From assembly GCF_030758295.1 (NCBI RefSeq), contig NZ_CP132335.1:3696412-3760411 (forward strand): a stretch of DNA of 64,000 nt, given 5' to 3'. Numbering within the stretch: the stretch's first letter is position 1; each line of letters begins with the position of its first letter. The DNA is from Pararhizobium sp. IMCC21322. GTDB lineage: Bacteria; Pseudomonadota; Alphaproteobacteria; Rhizobiales; GCA-2746425. Of this stretch, positions 9,936 to 21,054 are shown one piece after another. The notes under the pieces are model-generated. The model worked only from the letters and a program-made list of their open reading frames with translations. It had not been told where the DNA came from and searched no databases. A program made the position numbers and the translations under genes.

Positions 9936-9971
9936 CCGAAATAGCATCCTGTCGTCACAGGTTGGTTTCGG
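9936..9971 (-). other. Stem-loop in the rpsK-rpoA gap
   Basis: In the 189-base gap between rpsK and rpoA an outer arm CCGAAA (9936-9941) pairs with TTTCGG (9966-9971), and an inner CCTGT (9948-9952) pairs with ACAGG (9957-9961). It is not followed by a T-run. It may control rpoA translation or mRNA processing; no known ribosomal leader was recognised. Confidence 0.4.
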
Positions 9972-10082
9972 CAAATTTGCTTCTCGGCTACGGCATCAAT
10001 TCCAACTGTGGGATTGGAACGACCGGCCAGAAAACACCAGATGGCTGCAGGGACTCGCCCAGCAGCCACAATGCGGTAAACT

Positions 10083-10469
10083 CTAAACGCGACGTCGTTT
10101 AGGAGGACGGCAACCATTATGCGGGATAGAAGTTACATCCCGAATTGTGGTTACTGTAAAACCAGCAGCCTGCAGAGCACGCAAAGCTGATTCACGGCCG
10201 GAGCCAGGTCCGCGCACTTGAACCTCAAGGGTCTTCATGCCGTGTTCCTGCGCCTTTTTGGCAGCATCTTCACTGGCAACCTGCGCAGCATAAGGGGTCG
10301 ATTTACGAGACCCTTTGAAACCCATTGTACCGGCAGAAGACCACGAAATTGTGTTGCCCTGTGCATCGGTAATGGTGATCATTGTGTTGTTGAACGTGGA
10401 ATTGATGTGAGCCACGCCGGAGATAATGTTCTTTTTCTCGCGGCGACGCACGCGTGCTTCTTTAGCCAT
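10083..10469 (-). CDS. rpsK: 30S ribosomal protein S11
   Basis: The 128-residue protein matches S11 of the small-subunit platform. It has [18 protein letters not shown] near the N-terminus and the conserved C-terminus [19 protein letters not shown], where the Asn-Gly pair is the site that forms isoaspartate in other bacteria. It lies between rpsM and rpoA as usual. Confidence 0.98.
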   Translation of the reverse strand: MAKEARVRRREKKNIISGVAHINSTFNNTMITITDAQGNTISWSSAGTMGFKGSRKSTPYAAQVASEDAAKKAQEHGMKTLEVQVRGPGSGRESALRALQAAGFTVTTIRDVTSIPHNGCRPPKRRRV

Positions 10470-10545
10470 TTGGTAGTCCTTTCGATCTCAGCACCGCCGT
10501 AAACCAGCGGCTCCACCGAACAATCCGAAGAATGTCAGTAATTAA

Positions 10546-10914
10546 TTATTTCTTTTTACCGGCAATTGCCTTGGCCGGACCCTTACGGGTGCGGGCATTG
10601 GTATGGGTCCGTTGACCACGTGTCGGTAATCCACGACGATGACGCAGACCGCGATAGCAGCCCAGATCCATCAGACGTTTGATATTCATAGCCCGCTCGC
10701 GGCGCAGATCACCTTCAACCATATAGTCCTGGTCGATGGATTCACGAATCTGCAGAACTTCCGAATCGGACAGTTCGTTCACCCGGCGTTCCACCGGAAT
10801 GTTGACCTTGGTCACAATTTCCCGAGCTTTCGCGGCACCAATGCCGTGAATATACTGCAGGGCTATGACCACGCGTTTGTTGGTCGGAATGTTGACGCCA
10901 GCAATACGTGCCAA
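10546..10914 (-). CDS. rpsM: 30S ribosomal protein S13
   Basis: This 122-residue S13 has [15 protein letters not shown] at the start, the helix-two-turn-helix segment and the basic C-terminal tail [15 protein letters not shown] that reaches between the A- and P-site tRNAs. It opens the alpha operon segment after adk; no rpmJ or rpsD lies beside it, as is normal in alphaproteobacteria. Confidence 0.98.
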   Translation of the reverse strand: MARIAGVNIPTNKRVVIALQYIHGIGAAKAREIVTKVNIPVERRVNELSDSEVLQIRESIDQDYMVEGDLRRERAMNIKRLMDLGCYRGLRHRRGLPTRGQRTHTNARTRKGPAKAIAGKKK

Positions 10915-10984
10915 AACCGTCTCTCCTTAATGGATCATCAGAACTGTCGCTGATGAAGTAAATCTGCTTCCATTAGAACGAACA

Positions 10985-11025
10985 TGACCACCTCGGCCCC
11001 GGTTTTTCCGGCCCCAATGTGGTCA
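10985..11025 (-). other. Long stem-loop in the adk-rpsM gap
   Basis: Arms TGACCAC (10985-10991) and GTGGTCA (11019-11025) enclose an inner CCGG-TTTTT-CCGG palindrome. The element lies in the 187-base gap between adk and rpsM and lacks a downstream T-run on the minus strand. It could be a processing or attenuation site at the spc/alpha junction. Confidence 0.45.
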
Positions 11026-11101
11026 GTCATTCAATGTATTTGCGGTTATCTATAGGAGTTGGGACCGAGTCGTCAACCGCCAATTCCTAATAGATGACCC
11101 G

Positions 11102-11680
11102 TTACGCTATCTCTTTCAAGACCGTCTCGATTGACGCCCTTACTTCGTCCATGGATTGCATACCATCGACGGAACTAAGCAATCCTGTTCCGCTATAATA
11201 ATCAATCAATGGCTGTGTCTGCTCACGATACACTGACAAACGCTTGGCAAGTGCTTCAGCATTGTCATCCGCGCGCGGACCGCCTTCTGTTTCTTCAGCC
11301 CGCTTGACAATACGGTCCAGAAGAATTCCTTCGTCAACGGCAAGTTCAATCACCGTATCCAGTCTCAAACCCTTTTGCTCCAGCATTTCATCCAATGCTT
11401 CAGCCTGGGCAACTGTGCGCGGAAATCCATCAAGGATGAAACCCTTTGCACAATCCGGTTCATCAACCCTGTCCGATACAATACCGACGACAACTTCGTC
11501 GGATACCAGATCGCCACGGTCCATAATTTCCTTGGCCTGAAGGCCGATTGCTGTCTTGGCTGCAACTGCAGCCCTCAGCATGTCCCCGGTAGACAACTGG
11601 GCTATGCCGTGTTGTTCCACCATGAACTGTGCCTGGGTCCCCTTACCTGCCCCTGGAGGCCCCAGCAATATCAATCTCAT
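11102..11680 (-). CDS. adk: Adenylate kinase (short LID form)
   Basis: This 192-residue kinase interconverts ATP, ADP and AMP in the cytosol. The P-loop [10 protein letters not shown] is at residues 7-16, the AMP-binding segment STGDMLRAA follows, and [10 protein letters not shown] carries the conserved Arg. The LID region is short and lacks zinc cysteines, the form common in alphaproteobacteria. Its ATG overlaps the secY stop by four bases (ATGA), so its translation is probably coupled to secY. Confidence 0.97.
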   Translation of the reverse strand: MRLILLGPPGAGKGTQAQFMVEQHGIAQLSTGDMLRAAVAAKTAIGLQAKEIMDRGDLVSDEVVVGIVSDRVDEPDCAKGFILDGFPRTVAQAEALDEMLEQKGLRLDTVIELAVDEGILLDRIVKRAEETEGGPRADDNAEALAKRLSVYREQTQPLIDYYSGTGLLSSVDGMQSMDEVRASIETVLKEIA

Positions 11681-13011
11681 CTACGTTTTCCCCCGCGCAA
11701 CTTCGACTTTTTGACAAGCCCCTCATATTGGTGCGCGAGCAAATGGCCCTGCACCTGAGAAACCGTATCCATGGTTACGCTGACCACGATCAAAAGGGAA
11801 GTCCCACCAAGGTAGAAGGGAACGCCGGTAGCAGAAATCAAAAATTCAGGAAGAAGACACACAACAACCAGGAATATGGCACCGACCACAGTCACACGGG
11901 TCAGAACATAATCAATATAGGTGGCCGTGCGCTCACCCGGACGGATGCCCGGAATAAAGCCGCCATGACGCTTCAGATTATCTGCTGTATCTGCCGGATT
12001 GAACACGATGGCAGTGTAGAAGAAACAGAAGAACACGATCATGGACGCGTAGAAAATCATGTAAAGCGGCTGACCGTGGCCAAGCCAGGCAGCAACAGCG
12101 TTCAGCCATTCAGGCCCGGTTCCGCTTGCAAAGCCTGCAACAGTCGTCGGCAGCAACAGAAGCGATGACGCAAAGATCGCCGGGATCACACCCGCTGTGT
12201 TCAGTTTCAATGGCAGGTGAGACGAATCACCCTGGAACATACGATTGCCCATTTGCCGCTTGGGGTACTGAATGAGCAGACGCCGCTGCGCCCGCTCCAC
12301 AAAGACGATCAGCATGATTGTGGCAATAGCCAAAACAATAATGATCAGAATGAGTAACGTTGAAATCGCACCCTGACGGCCAAGCTCCAGTGTGCCGGCA
12401 ATAGCGCCTGGCAGGCCGGCAACAATGCCAGCAAAGATGATCAGCGAAATGCCATTACCAATGCCGCGCGCGGTGATCTGTTCACCCAGCCACATCAGGA
12501 ACATTGTACCCCCCGTCAGGGAAATGATCGTCGACAGCTTAAAGAACCAGCCTGGATCGGTAACAATATTGGTACCGCCCTCAAGCCCGGCTGCAATACC
12601 ATAGGACTGAAGCACTGCCAGAAAAACCGTGCCGTAACGGGTATACTGGTTGATCTTTTTCCGGCCCTGCTCGCCCTCTTTCTTCAATTGCTCCAGTGTT
12701 GGAACAACTGTCGTCATCAGCTGAATGATAATCGAAGCGGAGATGTAGGGCATGATGCCGAGCGCAAAAATTGCCATCCGCTCAACAGCACCACCGGAAA
12801 ACATGTTGAACAGACCGATGACACCCTGCTGCGCCTGATCAAAGGCCGCGGCAAACGCATCAGGATCAATACCTGGCAATGGGATGTAGGTTCCAAGCCG
12901 AAAAACAAGCAACGCACCCAGTGTAAACCAGATGCGCTTCTTGAGTTCAGTTGCTTTGGAAAATGCGCCAAAATTGATATTTGACGCGAGTTGTTCAGCT
13001 GCTGAAGCCAT
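11677..13011 (-). CDS. secY: Protein translocase subunit SecY
   Basis: The 444-residue protein has the ten-helix SecY architecture. The N-terminal amphipathic helix precedes [25 protein letters not shown], and the periplasmic and C-terminal signatures [15 protein letters not shown] and [23 protein letters not shown]-like segments follow. It forms the inner-membrane export channel with SecE, which is encoded at 39.8 kb in this window, and SecG. It follows rplO as in most bacteria. Confidence 0.97.
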   Translation of the reverse strand: MASAAEQLASNINFGAFSKATELKKRIWFTLGALLVFRLGTYIPLPGIDPDAFAAAFDQAQQGVIGLFNMFSGGAVERMAIFALGIMPYISASIIIQLMTTVVPTLEQLKKEGEQGRKKINQYTRYGTVFLAVLQSYGIAAGLEGGTNIVTDPGWFFKLSTIISLTGGTMFLMWLGEQITARGIGNGISLIIFAGIVAGLPGAIAGTLELGRQGAISTLLILIIIVLAIATIMLIVFVERAQRRLLIQYPKRQMGNRMFQGDSSHLPLKLNTAGVIPAIFASSLLLLPTTVAGFASGTGPEWLNAVAAWLGHGQPLYMIFYASMIVFFCFFYTAIVFNPADTADNLKRHGGFIPGIRPGERTATYIDYVLTRVTVVGAIFLVVVCLLPEFLISATGVPFYLGGTSLLIVVSVTMDTVSQVQGHLLAHQYEGLVKKSKLRGGKRR

Positions 13012-13100
13012 TCATTTTTCTCCAAACACCGCCTAAACAATTCCGGGCTCGCGACAAGAAGAAAGAATTGCCTTCGGCCTGGCTGTCAAACGGGGTTTTA

Positions 13101-13595
13101 TCAGGCGTCGCCACCAGTCTCTTTTGCGTCGGATTTTGTCTCAATGATTGTGACAGATCCGCCAGCTTTTTCTACCGCTGCAAGCGCCGGTTTTGAACCG
13201 CCAGCAACTGCAAGCGTAACTTTGCTTTTCAACTCGCCACCGCCAACAAGGCGAATACCGTCTTTTACACGGCGTACCACGCCTGCTGCAATAAGAGCAT
13301 CCGCGTCTACAGTGTTGCCTGCTTCCAGCTTTCCAGCATCAATTGCTGTCTGAATGCGGCCCAAAGACACTTCGTTGAATTTCTTTGAGAAAATATTGTT
13401 GAAGCCACGTTTCGGCAAGCGCCTGTGAAGCGGCATCTGACCGCCCTCAAAGCCCTTGATGGATACACCACTGCGGGACTTCTGGCCCTTGACGCCACGT
13501 CCGCCGGTTTTACCCTTGCCGGAACCAATGCCACGTGCGACGCGCATCCGGTTCTTTACAGCACCATCATTGTCCTGAAGTTCATTGAGTTTCAT
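13101..13595 (-). CDS. rplO: 50S ribosomal protein L15
   Basis: The 164-residue L15 starts [22 protein letters not shown] and has the Gly/Lys-rich segment [20 protein letters not shown] that threads through 23S rRNA, then the globular C-terminal part. The last 15 residues form an acidic tail common in alphaproteobacteria. It lies between rpmD and secY. Confidence 0.97.
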   Translation of the reverse strand: MKLNELQDNDGAVKNRMRVARGIGSGKGKTGGRGVKGQKSRSGVSIKGFEGGQMPLHRRLPKRGFNNIFSKKFNEVSLGRIQTAIDAGKLEAGNTVDADALIAAGVVRRVKDGIRLVGGGELKSKVTLAVAGGSKPALAAVEKAGGSVTIIETKSDAKETGGDA

Positions 13596-13717
13596 CGTTT
13601 CAATTCCAGACTTGCCGCGACACTGACGCCTTCATATCGGCTGATATCGTGTGGCAGATATCGAGGTTCAAGCCACCAATTTCAAGGCGACCATGATTAT
13701 TGTTTGCAACGTTTAGC

Positions 13718-13909
13718 CTACTCGACCACCCGAACCAGATGGCTGACCTTGCGGATCATGCCCCGGATAGCGGGTGTATCTTCAAGTACAGACTGGCGTT
13801 GCATCTTGTTAAGGCCAAGACCCACAAGCGTTGCGCGCTGTTCCTGAGGACGCCGCAATGGGCTTCCCGTTTGAACAACCGTAACAGTATTTTTCTTGCT
13901 ATCAGCCAT
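13718..13909 (-). CDS. rpmD: 50S ribosomal protein L30
   Basis: This 63-residue protein starts at ATG 13909 ([20 protein letters not shown]), five bases after a perfect GGAGG site. A GTG 12 bases upstream was rejected because it precedes that site. The LVGLGLNKM and [19 protein letters not shown] segments are diagnostic of L30. Confidence 0.96.
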   Translation of the reverse strand: MADSKKNTVTVVQTGSPLRRPQEQRATLVGLGLNKMQRQSVLEDTPAIRGMIRKVSHLVRVVE

Positions 13910-13939
13910 GATGGCCTCCACTCAATTCTATTGGGAAGC

Positions 13940-14488
13940 CTAAGCTTCCGCCACTTCGCCGCCTTCAGCCGGTGTACGGCGAGACTGCAATGTTGATACC
14001 TTGATCCCACGACGAGAGGCCACGCTGCGCGGGCTGTTCTCATTCTTGAGAGCTTCGAAGGTTGCCCGGATCATGTTGTAAGGATTTGACGTCCCAACAG
14101 ATTTCGCAACAACATCCTGAACACCCAGGGTTTCGAAAATCGCACGCATTGGTCCGCCAGCAATAATACCGGTACCGGCAGGTGCCGACCGCATTGTCAC
14201 ACGTCCTGCTCCGTGACGACCGGATGCATCATGATGCAATGTCCGACCTTCGCGCAGCGGCACACGGATCATGCCGCGTTTCGCAGCTTCAGTCGCCTTG
14301 CGGATTGCCTCGGGAACTTCACGAGCCTTACCGTGACCAAAGCCAACACGACCTTTCTGATCACCGACAACCACCAAAGCGGCAAAGCCGAAGCGACGGC
14401 CACCCTTGACCACTTTGGCCACACGGTTGATGTGTACAAGCTTATCGACGAATTCGCTGTCGCGCTCTTCACGATCTCTGCCAGCCAT
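13940..14488 (-). CDS. rpsE: 30S ribosomal protein S5
   Basis: The 182-residue S5 starts at ATG 14488 after GGAAAGAG; an upstream TTG was rejected. It shows [20 protein letters not shown], which includes the decoding-fidelity and spectinomycin loop, and the conserved double-stranded RNA-binding fold. No resistance-type change was obvious in the KGGRRF loop. Confidence 0.97.
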   Translation of the reverse strand: MAGRDREERDSEFVDKLVHINRVAKVVKGGRRFGFAALVVVGDQKGRVGFGHGKAREVPEAIRKATEAAKRGMIRVPLREGRTLHHDASGRHGAGRVTMRSAPAGTGIIAGGPMRAIFETLGVQDVVAKSVGTSNPYNMIRATFEALKNENSPRSVASRRGIKVSTLQSRRTPAEGGEVAEA

Positions 14489-14551
14489 GTTCACTCTTTC
14501 CAATTCTGTGGGAACCAGTCCCAGTTAGTATCAATCAGGCCTTAAACAGCC

Positions 14552-14914
14552 TTAGAATTCCAGGCCACCTGCACGGGCAGCATCTCCAAGCGCTTTCACG
14601 CGACCGTGGTAGATGAATCCACCGCGGTCAAACACAACCTGCTTGACGCCAGCAGTGGCTGCACGTTCTGCAACCAGCTTGCCAACGGCTTCAGCCGCAT
14701 CCTTGTCAGCGCCGGTTTTCAGACCGGAGCGCAGCTCTTTATCCAAAGAGGAAGCCGCAGCAAGTGTCTTGCCAGCCGCATCATCAATGATCTGAGCGTA
14801 AATGTTTTTAGACGACCGGTGTACGCTCAAACGCGGACGACCAGTTGAAGTCTTGTGAAGCGAACGACGAACACGGGCGCGACGACGTTCAAAAAGTGTC
14901 ATATTCTTTGCCAT
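14552..14914 (-). CDS. rplR: 50S ribosomal protein L18
   Basis: The 120-residue L18 binds 5S rRNA. It has the basic N-terminus [22 protein letters not shown], the [18 protein letters not shown] segment and the C-terminal [28 protein letters not shown]. It lies between rplF and rpsE. Confidence 0.98.
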   Translation of the reverse strand: MAKNMTLFERRRARVRRSLHKTSTGRPRLSVHRSSKNIYAQIIDDAAGKTLAAASSLDKELRSGLKTGADKDAAEAVGKLVAERAATAGVKQVVFDRGGFIYHGRVKALGDAARAGGLEF

Positions 14915-14925
14915 GATATCAGCCG

Positions 14926-15459
14926 CTACTTCTTCTTGCCTTCTTTGCGGAAGATGTATTCATCCGCATATTTGACGCCTTTGCCCTTATAGGGCTCAGG
15001 CGGACGATATTTGCGAATTTCAGCCGCAACCTGACCGACCTTCTGCTTGTCTATGCCAGACACACTGATTTCAGTGGGCTTTGCACAGGCAATCTGAATG
15101 CCTTCAGGAATTTCATACAGAACTTCGTGGCTGAAGCCGAGCGCCAATTGCAGGTTCTTGCCCTGCACGGCTGCACGGTAACCAACACCGTTGATCTGCA
15201 ATTCTTTTTTGAAGCCCTCTGTAACCCCAATCATCAAATTCTCGATGATTGTGCGGGACATACCCCACATGGCACGCGCCTGGTTAGAACTATCAACCGG
15301 CTTCACTTCAATGCCATCATCACCCATGGATGCAAGTACCTTATCAACCAATACGGCTGACAATTCACCCTTGGGGCCTTTGACGTTGACCTGCTGGCCA
15401 TCAATCGTGGCTGTTACCCCCGTAGGGACCGCCACTGCTTTTTTACCAATCCGAGACAT
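14926..15459 (-). CDS. rplF: 50S ribosomal protein L6
   Basis: The 177-residue L6 has two repeated alpha/beta domains. [16 protein letters not shown] opens it and [14 protein letters not shown] near the end is the L6 signature that binds 23S rRNA near the sarcin-ricin loop. Neighbours rpsH and rplR are in the canonical spc order. Confidence 0.98.
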   Translation of the reverse strand: MSRIGKKAVAVPTGVTATIDGQQVNVKGPKGELSAVLVDKVLASMGDDGIEVKPVDSSNQARAMWGMSRTIIENLMIGVTEGFKKELQINGVGYRAAVQGKNLQLALGFSHEVLYEIPEGIQIACAKPTEISVSGIDKQKVGQVAAEIRKYRPPEPYKGKGVKYADEYIFRKEGKKK

Positions 15460-15508
15460 CTGACTTACCTGTCCAATTCCCGTTAAACTTCACGACCATG
15501 CCAGTGTC

Positions 15509-15907
15509 TTAGAAGACGCGGCACAATACCTCACCGCCAATATTCTGGGTCCGTGCTTCATGATCGGCCATCACGCCACGCGGCGTAGACACGATAGAAA
15601 CACCCAGTCCATTAGCAACCCGGGGAATACCATCTGCACCGGCGTAAACACGACGGCCAGGTTTGGATACCCGTTCGATTTTCTGAATAACAGGGTCGCC
15701 ATCAAAATATTTCAGTTCGATCTGAAACTCCGATTTACCCTTGTCGTACTCAACTTCACTATAGCCACGGATGTACCCTTCAGACTGAAGCACATCCAGA
15801 ACACGTGCACGCAACTTGGATGCAGGTGTTGAGCAGGAGCTCTTACCGCGCATCAGAGCGTTGCGAATACGGGTCAGCATATCGCCGAGTGGATCAGACA
15901 TTGACAT
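15509..15907 (-). CDS. rpsH: 30S ribosomal protein S8
   Basis: This 132-residue S8 binds the central domain of 16S rRNA. It contains [16 protein letters not shown] at the N-terminus and the C-terminal signature [17 protein letters not shown]. In E. coli S8 represses the spc operon; no matching leader was looked for beyond eye inspection. Translation could begin at the first or third codon (MSMSDP). Confidence 0.98.
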   Translation of the reverse strand: MSMSDPLGDMLTRIRNALMRGKSSCSTPASKLRARVLDVLQSEGYIRGYSEVEYDKGKSEFQIELKYFDGDPVIQKIERVSKPGRRVYAGADGIPRVANGLGVSIVSTPRGVMADHEARTQNIGGEVLCRVF

Positions 15908-15919
15908 GACTGTTTCTCC

Positions 15920-16225
15920 TTACCAGCTGGACTTGACGAGGCCAGGCACTTTGCCGGCGGAACCAAGTTCACGCAGCGCGATACGCGACATTCTCAATTT
16001 ACGATAGAAACCACGCGGACGTCCGGAGACTTCGCAGCGGTTACGAACACGAGTTTTAGATGAATTGCGAGGCAATTCAGCCAACTCCAAATGGGCCAGA
16101 AACCGTTCCTCAGCAGGAACACTCTCATCCCGTGTTTTCGCCTTGAGGGCAGCACGCTTCGCAGCATACTTGTCCACCAGTTTACGGCGATCATTATTCT
16201 TTTCAACAGCGCTTTTTTTAGCCAT
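15920..16225 (-). CDS. rpsN: 30S ribosomal protein S14 (zinc-free form)
   Basis: The 101-residue protein is the long, zinc-independent S14 type, with no CxxC pairs. It has [16 protein letters not shown] at the start and the signature [21 protein letters not shown]. It sits between rplE and rpsH. Confidence 0.98.
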   Translation of the reverse strand: MAKKSAVEKNNDRRKLVDKYAAKRAALKAKTRDESVPAEERFLAHLELAELPRNSSKTRVRNRCEVSGRPRGFYRKLRMSRIALRELGSAGKVPGLVKSSW

Positions 16226-16260
16226 GCGTCTTAGTCCTTAGCGACTCGTTTCCAAATCCC

Positions 16261-16818
16261 TTACTTAGGGAATGGAAAGTTCAATGCCTTGAGCAATGCT
16301 CGTGCTTCATCATCATTATCTGCAGTTGTACAGACAATAACGTCCATGCCCCAAACCTGCTCCACCTTGTCGTATTCGATTTCGGGGAACACGATATGCT
16401 CTTTAATGCCCATGGCAAAATTGCCATTTCCATCAAAGCTCTTCGGGTTCAGACCACGAAAGTCACGAACGCGTGGCAGTGCGATTGTTACCAACCGATC
16501 CACAAATTCATACATTCTGGTCTTACGAAGGGTGACCTTCGTACCAAGGGCCATGCCATCACGAACTTTAAAGCCAGCGATAGATTTACGAGCTTTTGTA
16601 ATAACAGCCCGCTGACCAGCGATCAGTGAAAGATCCTCGGCAGCTGCCCGAACCTTCTTCTGATCACCAACACCTTCGCCGATGCCCATATTGATCACGA
16701 CTTTTTCAAGCGCTGGAACCTGCATTGGGTTCTTGTAACCAAACTCTTCAATCAGTTTAGCGCGAATAACGTCGTTGTAATGCCCTTTAAGCCGGGCTTG
16801 CGTTGCAACATCAGCCAT
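16261..16818 (-). CDS. rplE: 50S ribosomal protein L5
   Basis: The 185-residue L5 binds 5S rRNA in the central protuberance. It has [19 protein letters not shown], the P-site loop region [15 protein letters not shown] and the C-terminal [20 protein letters not shown]. Its start overlaps the rplX end by eight bases. Confidence 0.98.
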   Translation of the reverse strand: MADVATQARLKGHYNDVIRAKLIEEFGYKNPMQVPALEKVVINMGIGEGVGDQKKVRAAAEDLSLIAGQRAVITKARKSIAGFKVRDGMALGTKVTLRKTRMYEFVDRLVTIALPRVRDFRGLNPKSFDGNGNFAMGIKEHIVFPEIEYDKVEQVWGMDVIVCTTADNDDEARALLKALNFPFPK

Positions 16819-17128
16819 CGATCATTTCTCCGGAACGCTTCGCAAAGCGAACCTTCTTGCCATCATCATTTGTCTTGAAACCAACACGGGTCGGCTTGCC
16901 ATCCTTGGGGTCTTCCAATGCGAGATTGGACAACTGGATAGCTGCTTCCTTGTTGATAATACCGCCTTCAGTGTCCTGTGTCTGACGCTGATGCCGCTTC
17001 ACCATATTAATACCGGTTACGAAAGCACGGCCATCTTTTGGTACGACCCGGATAATCTCGCCACTGCGACCCTTATCCTTGCCGGTCAGAACCACAACGC
17101 GGTCGCCTTTTTTCAATTTAGCAGCCAT
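16811..17128 (-). CDS. rplX: 50S ribosomal protein L24
   Basis: The 105-residue L24 begins [20 protein letters not shown], a KOW motif, and continues with the [21 protein letters not shown] segment. L24 initiates large-subunit assembly. The rplN stop and rplX start share one base (TAATG), consistent with coupled translation. Confidence 0.98.
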   Translation of the reverse strand: MAAKLKKGDRVVVLTGKDKGRSGEIIRVVPKDGRAFVTGINMVKRHQRQTQDTEGGIINKEAAIQLSNLALEDPKDGKPTRVGFKTNDDGKKVRFAKRSGEMIDG

Positions 17129-17496
17129 TAGAGCACCTCTGGCGCGAGCTGGATGATTTTCATGTGGTTCTTGGCGCGCAGTTCGCGTGGGATCGGACCA
17201 AAAACGCGGGTGCCAATTGGCTCCTTGTTATTGTTCACGATCACAGCTGCGTTTCCGTCGAAACGGATTACGCTGCCATCGGCACGGCGCAGATCCTTAC
17301 GGGTCCGCACAACAACAGCTTTCAGCACGTCGCCTTTTTTAACACGGCCCCGTGGAATAGCCTCTTTAACGCTGACGACAATAATGTCGCCCACGGATGC
17401 ATATTTGCGCTTGGAACCACCAAGCACCTTGATGCACTGCACACGACGTGCGCCGGAATTATCGGCCACCTCGAGGTTGGTTTGCATCTGAATCAT
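17128..17496 (-). CDS. rplN: 50S ribosomal protein L14
   Basis: This 122-residue L14 has [21 protein letters not shown], a five-stranded barrel core and the C-terminal [25 protein letters not shown]. It contributes to an intersubunit bridge. It follows rpsQ after an 87-base gap. Confidence 0.98.
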   Translation of the reverse strand: MIQMQTNLEVADNSGARRVQCIKVLGGSKRKYASVGDIIVVSVKEAIPRGRVKKGDVLKAVVVRTRKDLRRADGSVIRFDGNAAVIVNNNKEPIGTRVFGPIPRELRAKNHMKIIQLAPEVL

Positions 17497-17583
17497 AACT
17501 GGCTGCCTTTATGTTGTTGAACAGCAATTTCCGACTGCTGAACGTTCCAGTTGTTTGCTCCCGGTGAAATCAAAATCGCCTGC

Positions 17584-17817
17584 TTAAGCGTTTTCGACCA
17601 CAATCCAGGTCTTGTCTTTCGAAATCGGCTTGGTTTCCTCAATGGATACCAGTTCACCGGTTTTGCGCTGATTAGTCTCATCATGCGCTTTATACTTTTT
17701 GGACCGACGCACAGTCTTTTTCAAAAGTGGGTGCGTAAAACGACGCTCCACTTTGACAACTACTGTTTTGTCGCTTTTGTCGCTGACAACGACGCCCTGC
17801 AAAATACGTTTTGGCAT
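17584..17817 (-). CDS. rpsQ: 30S ribosomal protein S17
   Basis: The 77-residue S17 opens [21 protein letters not shown] and contains the signature region [23 protein letters not shown]. It binds the 5' domain of 16S rRNA. It lies between rpmC and rplN. Confidence 0.98.
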   Translation of the reverse strand: MPKRILQGVVVSDKSDKTVVVKVERRFTHPLLKKTVRRSKKYKAHDETNQRKTGELVSIEETKPISKDKTWIVVENA

Positions 17818-17827
17818 CGAGGCCTCC

Positions 17828-18031
17828 TTAGCCTACCGCAGCAGCGGCACGCTTTTGCGTGGCTACTGTATTAATCCGCGCGATATCCCGGCGTAACTGC
17901 CGAAACCGTGCTGTGTTCTCCAACTGTCCCGTCGCACGTTGAAAACGCAGATTGAACTGCTCTTTTTTCAACTTAACGAGCTCATCAGCGAGCTCGTCGA
18001 CGGTCTTAGTTGCCAAATCATCTGCCTTCAT
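17828..18031 (-). CDS. rpmC: 50S ribosomal protein L29
   Basis: The 67-residue, two-helix L29 sits near the exit tunnel beside L23. Its [31 protein letters not shown] start and [11 protein letters not shown] segment are diagnostic. Confidence 0.98.
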   Translation of the reverse strand: MKADDLATKTVDELADELVKLKKEQFNLRFQRATGQLENTARFRQLRRDIARINTVATQKRAAAAVG

Positions 18032-18064
18032 GGCTCAAACCTTCACCAAATTCTCTAGTCTCGG

Positions 18065-18478
18065 CTATTCGCCGATACGCTGCACAAAACGGGTCTTGAT
18101 CGGCAGTTTTGCTGCCGCCAGACGAAACGCTTCGCGCGCAACTTCCGGTGTTACACCGTCAATTTCAAACATGATCCGACCCGGCTTTACACGGGCGGCC
18201 CAATAGTCCGGCGAACCCTTACCTTTACCCATACGGACTTCGGTAGGTTTGCTGGATACTGGAACATCCGGGAAAATACGGATCCAGACACGGCCTGCAC
18301 GCTTCATATGACGTGTCATTGCACGACGAGCAGCTTCGATCTGTCGCGCTGTAATACGCTCTGGTTCCAATGCTTTCAAGCCAAAAGCACCAAAATTCAG
18401 ATCTGTTCCGCCTTTTGCAAGACCGTGGATACGGCCTTTATGCGCTTTGCGGAATTTTGTTCGCTTCGGTTGCAGCAT
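18065..18478 (-). CDS. rplP: 50S ribosomal protein L16
   Basis: The 137-residue L16 has [40 protein letters not shown] and the [21 protein letters not shown] loop that reaches the peptidyl transferase region. Neighbours rpsC and rpmC are canonical. Confidence 0.98.
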   Translation of the reverse strand: MLQPKRTKFRKAHKGRIHGLAKGGTDLNFGAFGLKALEPERITARQIEAARRAMTRHMKRAGRVWIRIFPDVPVSSKPTEVRMGKGKGSPDYWAARVKPGRIMFEIDGVTPEVAREAFRLAAAKLPIKTRFVQRIGE

Positions 18479-18522
18479 AATTGCCTGCCCTCGCTCTTAT
18501 TTCTGTATCTTCGACCCAGCGC

Positions 18523-19221
18523 TTACGCTGATGGTCGACGACGATTTGCTTCAGGACCTTCGTTCATACGACGCTCGGACGCCATGGGATCGTGTTCCAT
18601 GATTTCGCCCTTGAAGACCCAAACCTTAATTCCAATGATACCGTAGGCCGTAGAGGCTTCGTAGGTTCCATAATCGATATCAGCACGCAGCGTATGAAGC
18701 GGGACCCGCCCCTCACGATACCATTCAACACGAGCGATCTCGGCACCGCCAAGACGACCGCCACAATTGATCCGGATGCCTTCAGCGCCAAGGCGCATGG
18801 CATTTTGAACAGCACGCTTCATGACACGGCGGAAAGAAGCACGACGCTCCAACTGCTGAGCAATCGACTGAGCGATCAAATTCGCATCAACCTCTGGCTT
18901 GCGCACTTCAACAATGTTGAGATGCACATCAGACGTGGTCATTGCGCCGATCTTCTTGCGCAGTTTCTCGATGTCTGCACCCTTCTTGCCAATCACAATG
19001 CCTGGACGGGCGCTGTAGATGGTGACACGGCACTTTTTGTGCGGACGCTCGATGACGATTTTTGAAACAGCAGCCTGTTTCAATTCAGCTTCCAAAAACT
19101 TGCGAATGCGCATGTCCTCATGAAGCAGAACGCCATATTCACCAGTGTTGGCGAACCAGCGTGAATCCCATGTCCGGTTGATGCCGAGGCGCAGGCCAAT
19201 CGGGCTTACTTTATTTCCCAT
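18523..19221 (-). CDS. rpsC: 30S ribosomal protein S3
   Basis: The 232-residue S3 has a KH domain ([20 protein letters not shown]) and the C-terminal domain with [31 protein letters not shown]. It forms part of the mRNA entry channel. The start shares one base with the rplV stop. Confidence 0.98.
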   Translation of the reverse strand: MGNKVSPIGLRLGINRTWDSRWFANTGEYGVLLHEDMRIRKFLEAELKQAAVSKIVIERPHKKCRVTIYSARPGIVIGKKGADIEKLRKKIGAMTTSDVHLNIVEVRKPEVDANLIAQSIAQQLERRASFRRVMKRAVQNAMRLGAEGIRINCGGRLGGAEIARVEWYREGRVPLHTLRADIDYGTYEASTAYGIIGIKVWVFKGEIMEHDPMASERRMNEGPEANRRRPSA

Positions 19222-19601
19222 TAAGCTGTCTCCTCAACTTCACGAACAACAATCGTCAGATTTGCAAAAGGTTTTATGATGCGGCCAACCCGGCCACGAG
19301 CACGTGGCTGCCAGCGCTTCATAACGATGCTTTTACCGACATAAGCCTCAGACACAACCAGCGCATCTACATCAAGATCGTGATTGTTTTCAGCGTTTGC
19401 AATTGCGGACTCAAGCCCTGCCTTCACACTGGAAGCGATACGACGGGGCGAGAAAGAGAGTTCGGCCAAAGCCTTTTCAACCTTCTTGCCGCGGATCGTT
19501 GCCGCAACCAGGTTCAGTTTCTGGGGGCTGACGCGCAGATTGCGTACGACCGCTTTCGCCTGGCTGTCACCCAATACGCGTTCGCGTTTTGACTTACCCA
19601 T
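19221..19601 (-). CDS. rplV: 50S ribosomal protein L22
   Basis: This 126-residue L22 contains [20 protein letters not shown] and the extended beta hairpin [21 protein letters not shown] that lines the nascent-peptide tunnel, a macrolide-resistance hot spot. No insertion or deletion in that loop is evident. Confidence 0.98.
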   Translation of the reverse strand: MGKSKRERVLGDSQAKAVVRNLRVSPQKLNLVAATIRGKKVEKALAELSFSPRRIASSVKAGLESAIANAENNHDLDVDALVVSEAYVGKSIVMKRWQPRARGRVGRIIKPFANLTIVVREVEETA

Positions 19602-19603
19602 GA

Positions 19604-19882
19604 TTACTTCCTCTTCGCCTTCTTATCGGCGCCGTGACCGTAATAAGTGCGGGACGGAGCAAATTCGCCAAATTTATGGCCAATCATATCTTCCGAAACC
19701 TGCACCGGAATGTGCTTATGACCGTTGTAAACGCCAAAGGTCAGACCAACGAACTGCGGCAAGACAGTGGAGCGACGGCTCCAGATCTTGATCACGTCGT
19801 TGCGACCCGAAGCCTGAGCTTTCTCGGCCTTTTTCAACAGATATCCGTCGACAAACGGACCTTTCCAAACAGAACGTGCCAC
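19604..19882 (-). CDS. rpsS: 30S ribosomal protein S19
   Basis: The 92-residue S19 begins [20 protein letters not shown] and ends in the signature region [22 protein letters not shown]. It pairs with S13 in the small-subunit head. Confidence 0.98.
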   Translation of the reverse strand: MARSVWKGPFVDGYLLKKAEKAQASGRNDVIKIWSRRSTVLPQFVGLTFGVYNGHKHIPVQVSEDMIGHKFGEFAPSRTYYGHGADKKAKRK

Positions 19883-19891
19883 TATGAACCT

Positions 19892-20728
19892 CTAACGACC
19901 TTTGCGCGCATGACGCGAGCGCAGAATGAATTTATCAGTCGCTTTGTTGCGACGTGTCTTCTTGCCTTTTGTCGGCTTGCCCCAAGGCGTAACCGGATGA
20001 CGACCACCCGATGTACGACCCTCACCACCACCATGTGGGTGATCGACCGGGTTCATGGCAACACCACGAACACTTGGACGACGGCCCAACCAGCGGGATC
20101 GGCCGGCTTTACCAAGGCTGATATTGCCGTGATCCGGGTTTGAAACCGCACCAACTGAAGCGATACAGGCAGATGGTACACGGCGCTGTTCGCCTGAATT
20201 CAGACGAATGACAGCATAACCGGAATCACGACCAACCAATTGCGCATAAGCACCGGCTGAGCGAGCGATCTGACCACCCTTACCAGGCTTCATTTCCACA
20301 TTGTGGATAATGGTTCCAACAGGCATGGCACCCAATGGCATGGCGTTGCCAGGTTTCACGTCTGCTTTTTCGCTGGCAATAACCTTGTCACCAACCTGCA
20401 AACGCTGTGGTGCCAGAATATAGGCCTGCTCACCATCGCTATATTTGATCAGCGCGATGAAAGCGGTGCGGTTTGGATCATATTCCAGACGCTCTACAGT
20501 CGCTTCAACGTTCAGTTTCGTGCGTTTGAAATCAATCACACGATAGGTACGCTTGTGACCACCACCACGACGGCGTGATGTAATGCGACCTGTATTGTTA
20601 CGACCACCGGATTTGGAAAGTCCCTCAGTCAAAGTTTTGACTGGTTTACCCTTCCAAAGGCCGGACCGATCCACAATCACCAGCTGGCGCTGGCCCGGTG
20701 TATTCGGTTTGAACTTTTTCAATGCCAT
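19892..20728 (-). CDS. rplB: 50S ribosomal protein L2
   Basis: The 278-residue L2 is needed for subunit association and peptidyl transfer. The C-terminal signature [16 protein letters not shown] contains the functionally important His. N-terminal [16 protein letters not shown] and central [16 protein letters not shown] segments match the family. Confidence 0.98.
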   Translation of the reverse strand: MALKKFKPNTPGQRQLVIVDRSGLWKGKPVKTLTEGLSKSGGRNNTGRITSRRRGGGHKRTYRVIDFKRTKLNVEATVERLEYDPNRTAFIALIKYSDGEQAYILAPQRLQVGDKVIASEKADVKPGNAMPLGAMPVGTIIHNVEMKPGKGGQIARSAGAYAQLVGRDSGYAVIRLNSGEQRRVPSACIASVGAVSNPDHGNISLGKAGRSRWLGRRPSVRGVAMNPVDHPHGGGEGRTSGGRHPVTPWGKPTKGKKTRRNKATDKFILRSRHARKGR

Positions 20729-20760
20729 TGTTCTTGCCTATTCCCTTGTCGCAACCCGGC

Positions 20761-21054
20761 CTAAAGACCGGTCGTTACGTCGATGGTCTCACCGTCTTTC
20801 AACGTGACGACTGCTTTTTTCACGTCAGACTGGCGACCTTTGATACCGCGAAAGCGTTTGACCTTGCCCTTACGGACAAGTGTGTTGACCTTCTCGACCT
20901 TCACACCAAACAGTTTTTCGACTGCAGATTTGATTTCTGGTTTCGTCGCTGTCGGTGCCACGTTGAAAACAACTTGATTATGCTCGGAAGCATTGGTTGA
21001 TTTCTCGGTGATAACCGGGCTGACGATAACGTCATATGCGGACAGCTTGATCAT
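20761..21054 (-). CDS. rplW: 50S ribosomal protein L23
   Basis: The 97-residue L23 is the trigger factor and SRP docking protein at the tunnel exit. It has [18 protein letters not shown] and the [19 protein letters not shown] loop. Its start overlaps the rplD stop by four bases. Confidence 0.97.
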   Translation of the reverse strand: MIKLSAYDVIVSPVITEKSTNASEHNQVVFNVAPTATKPEIKSAVEKLFGVKVEKVNTLVRKGKVKRFRGIKGRQSDVKKAVVTLKDGETIDVTTGL

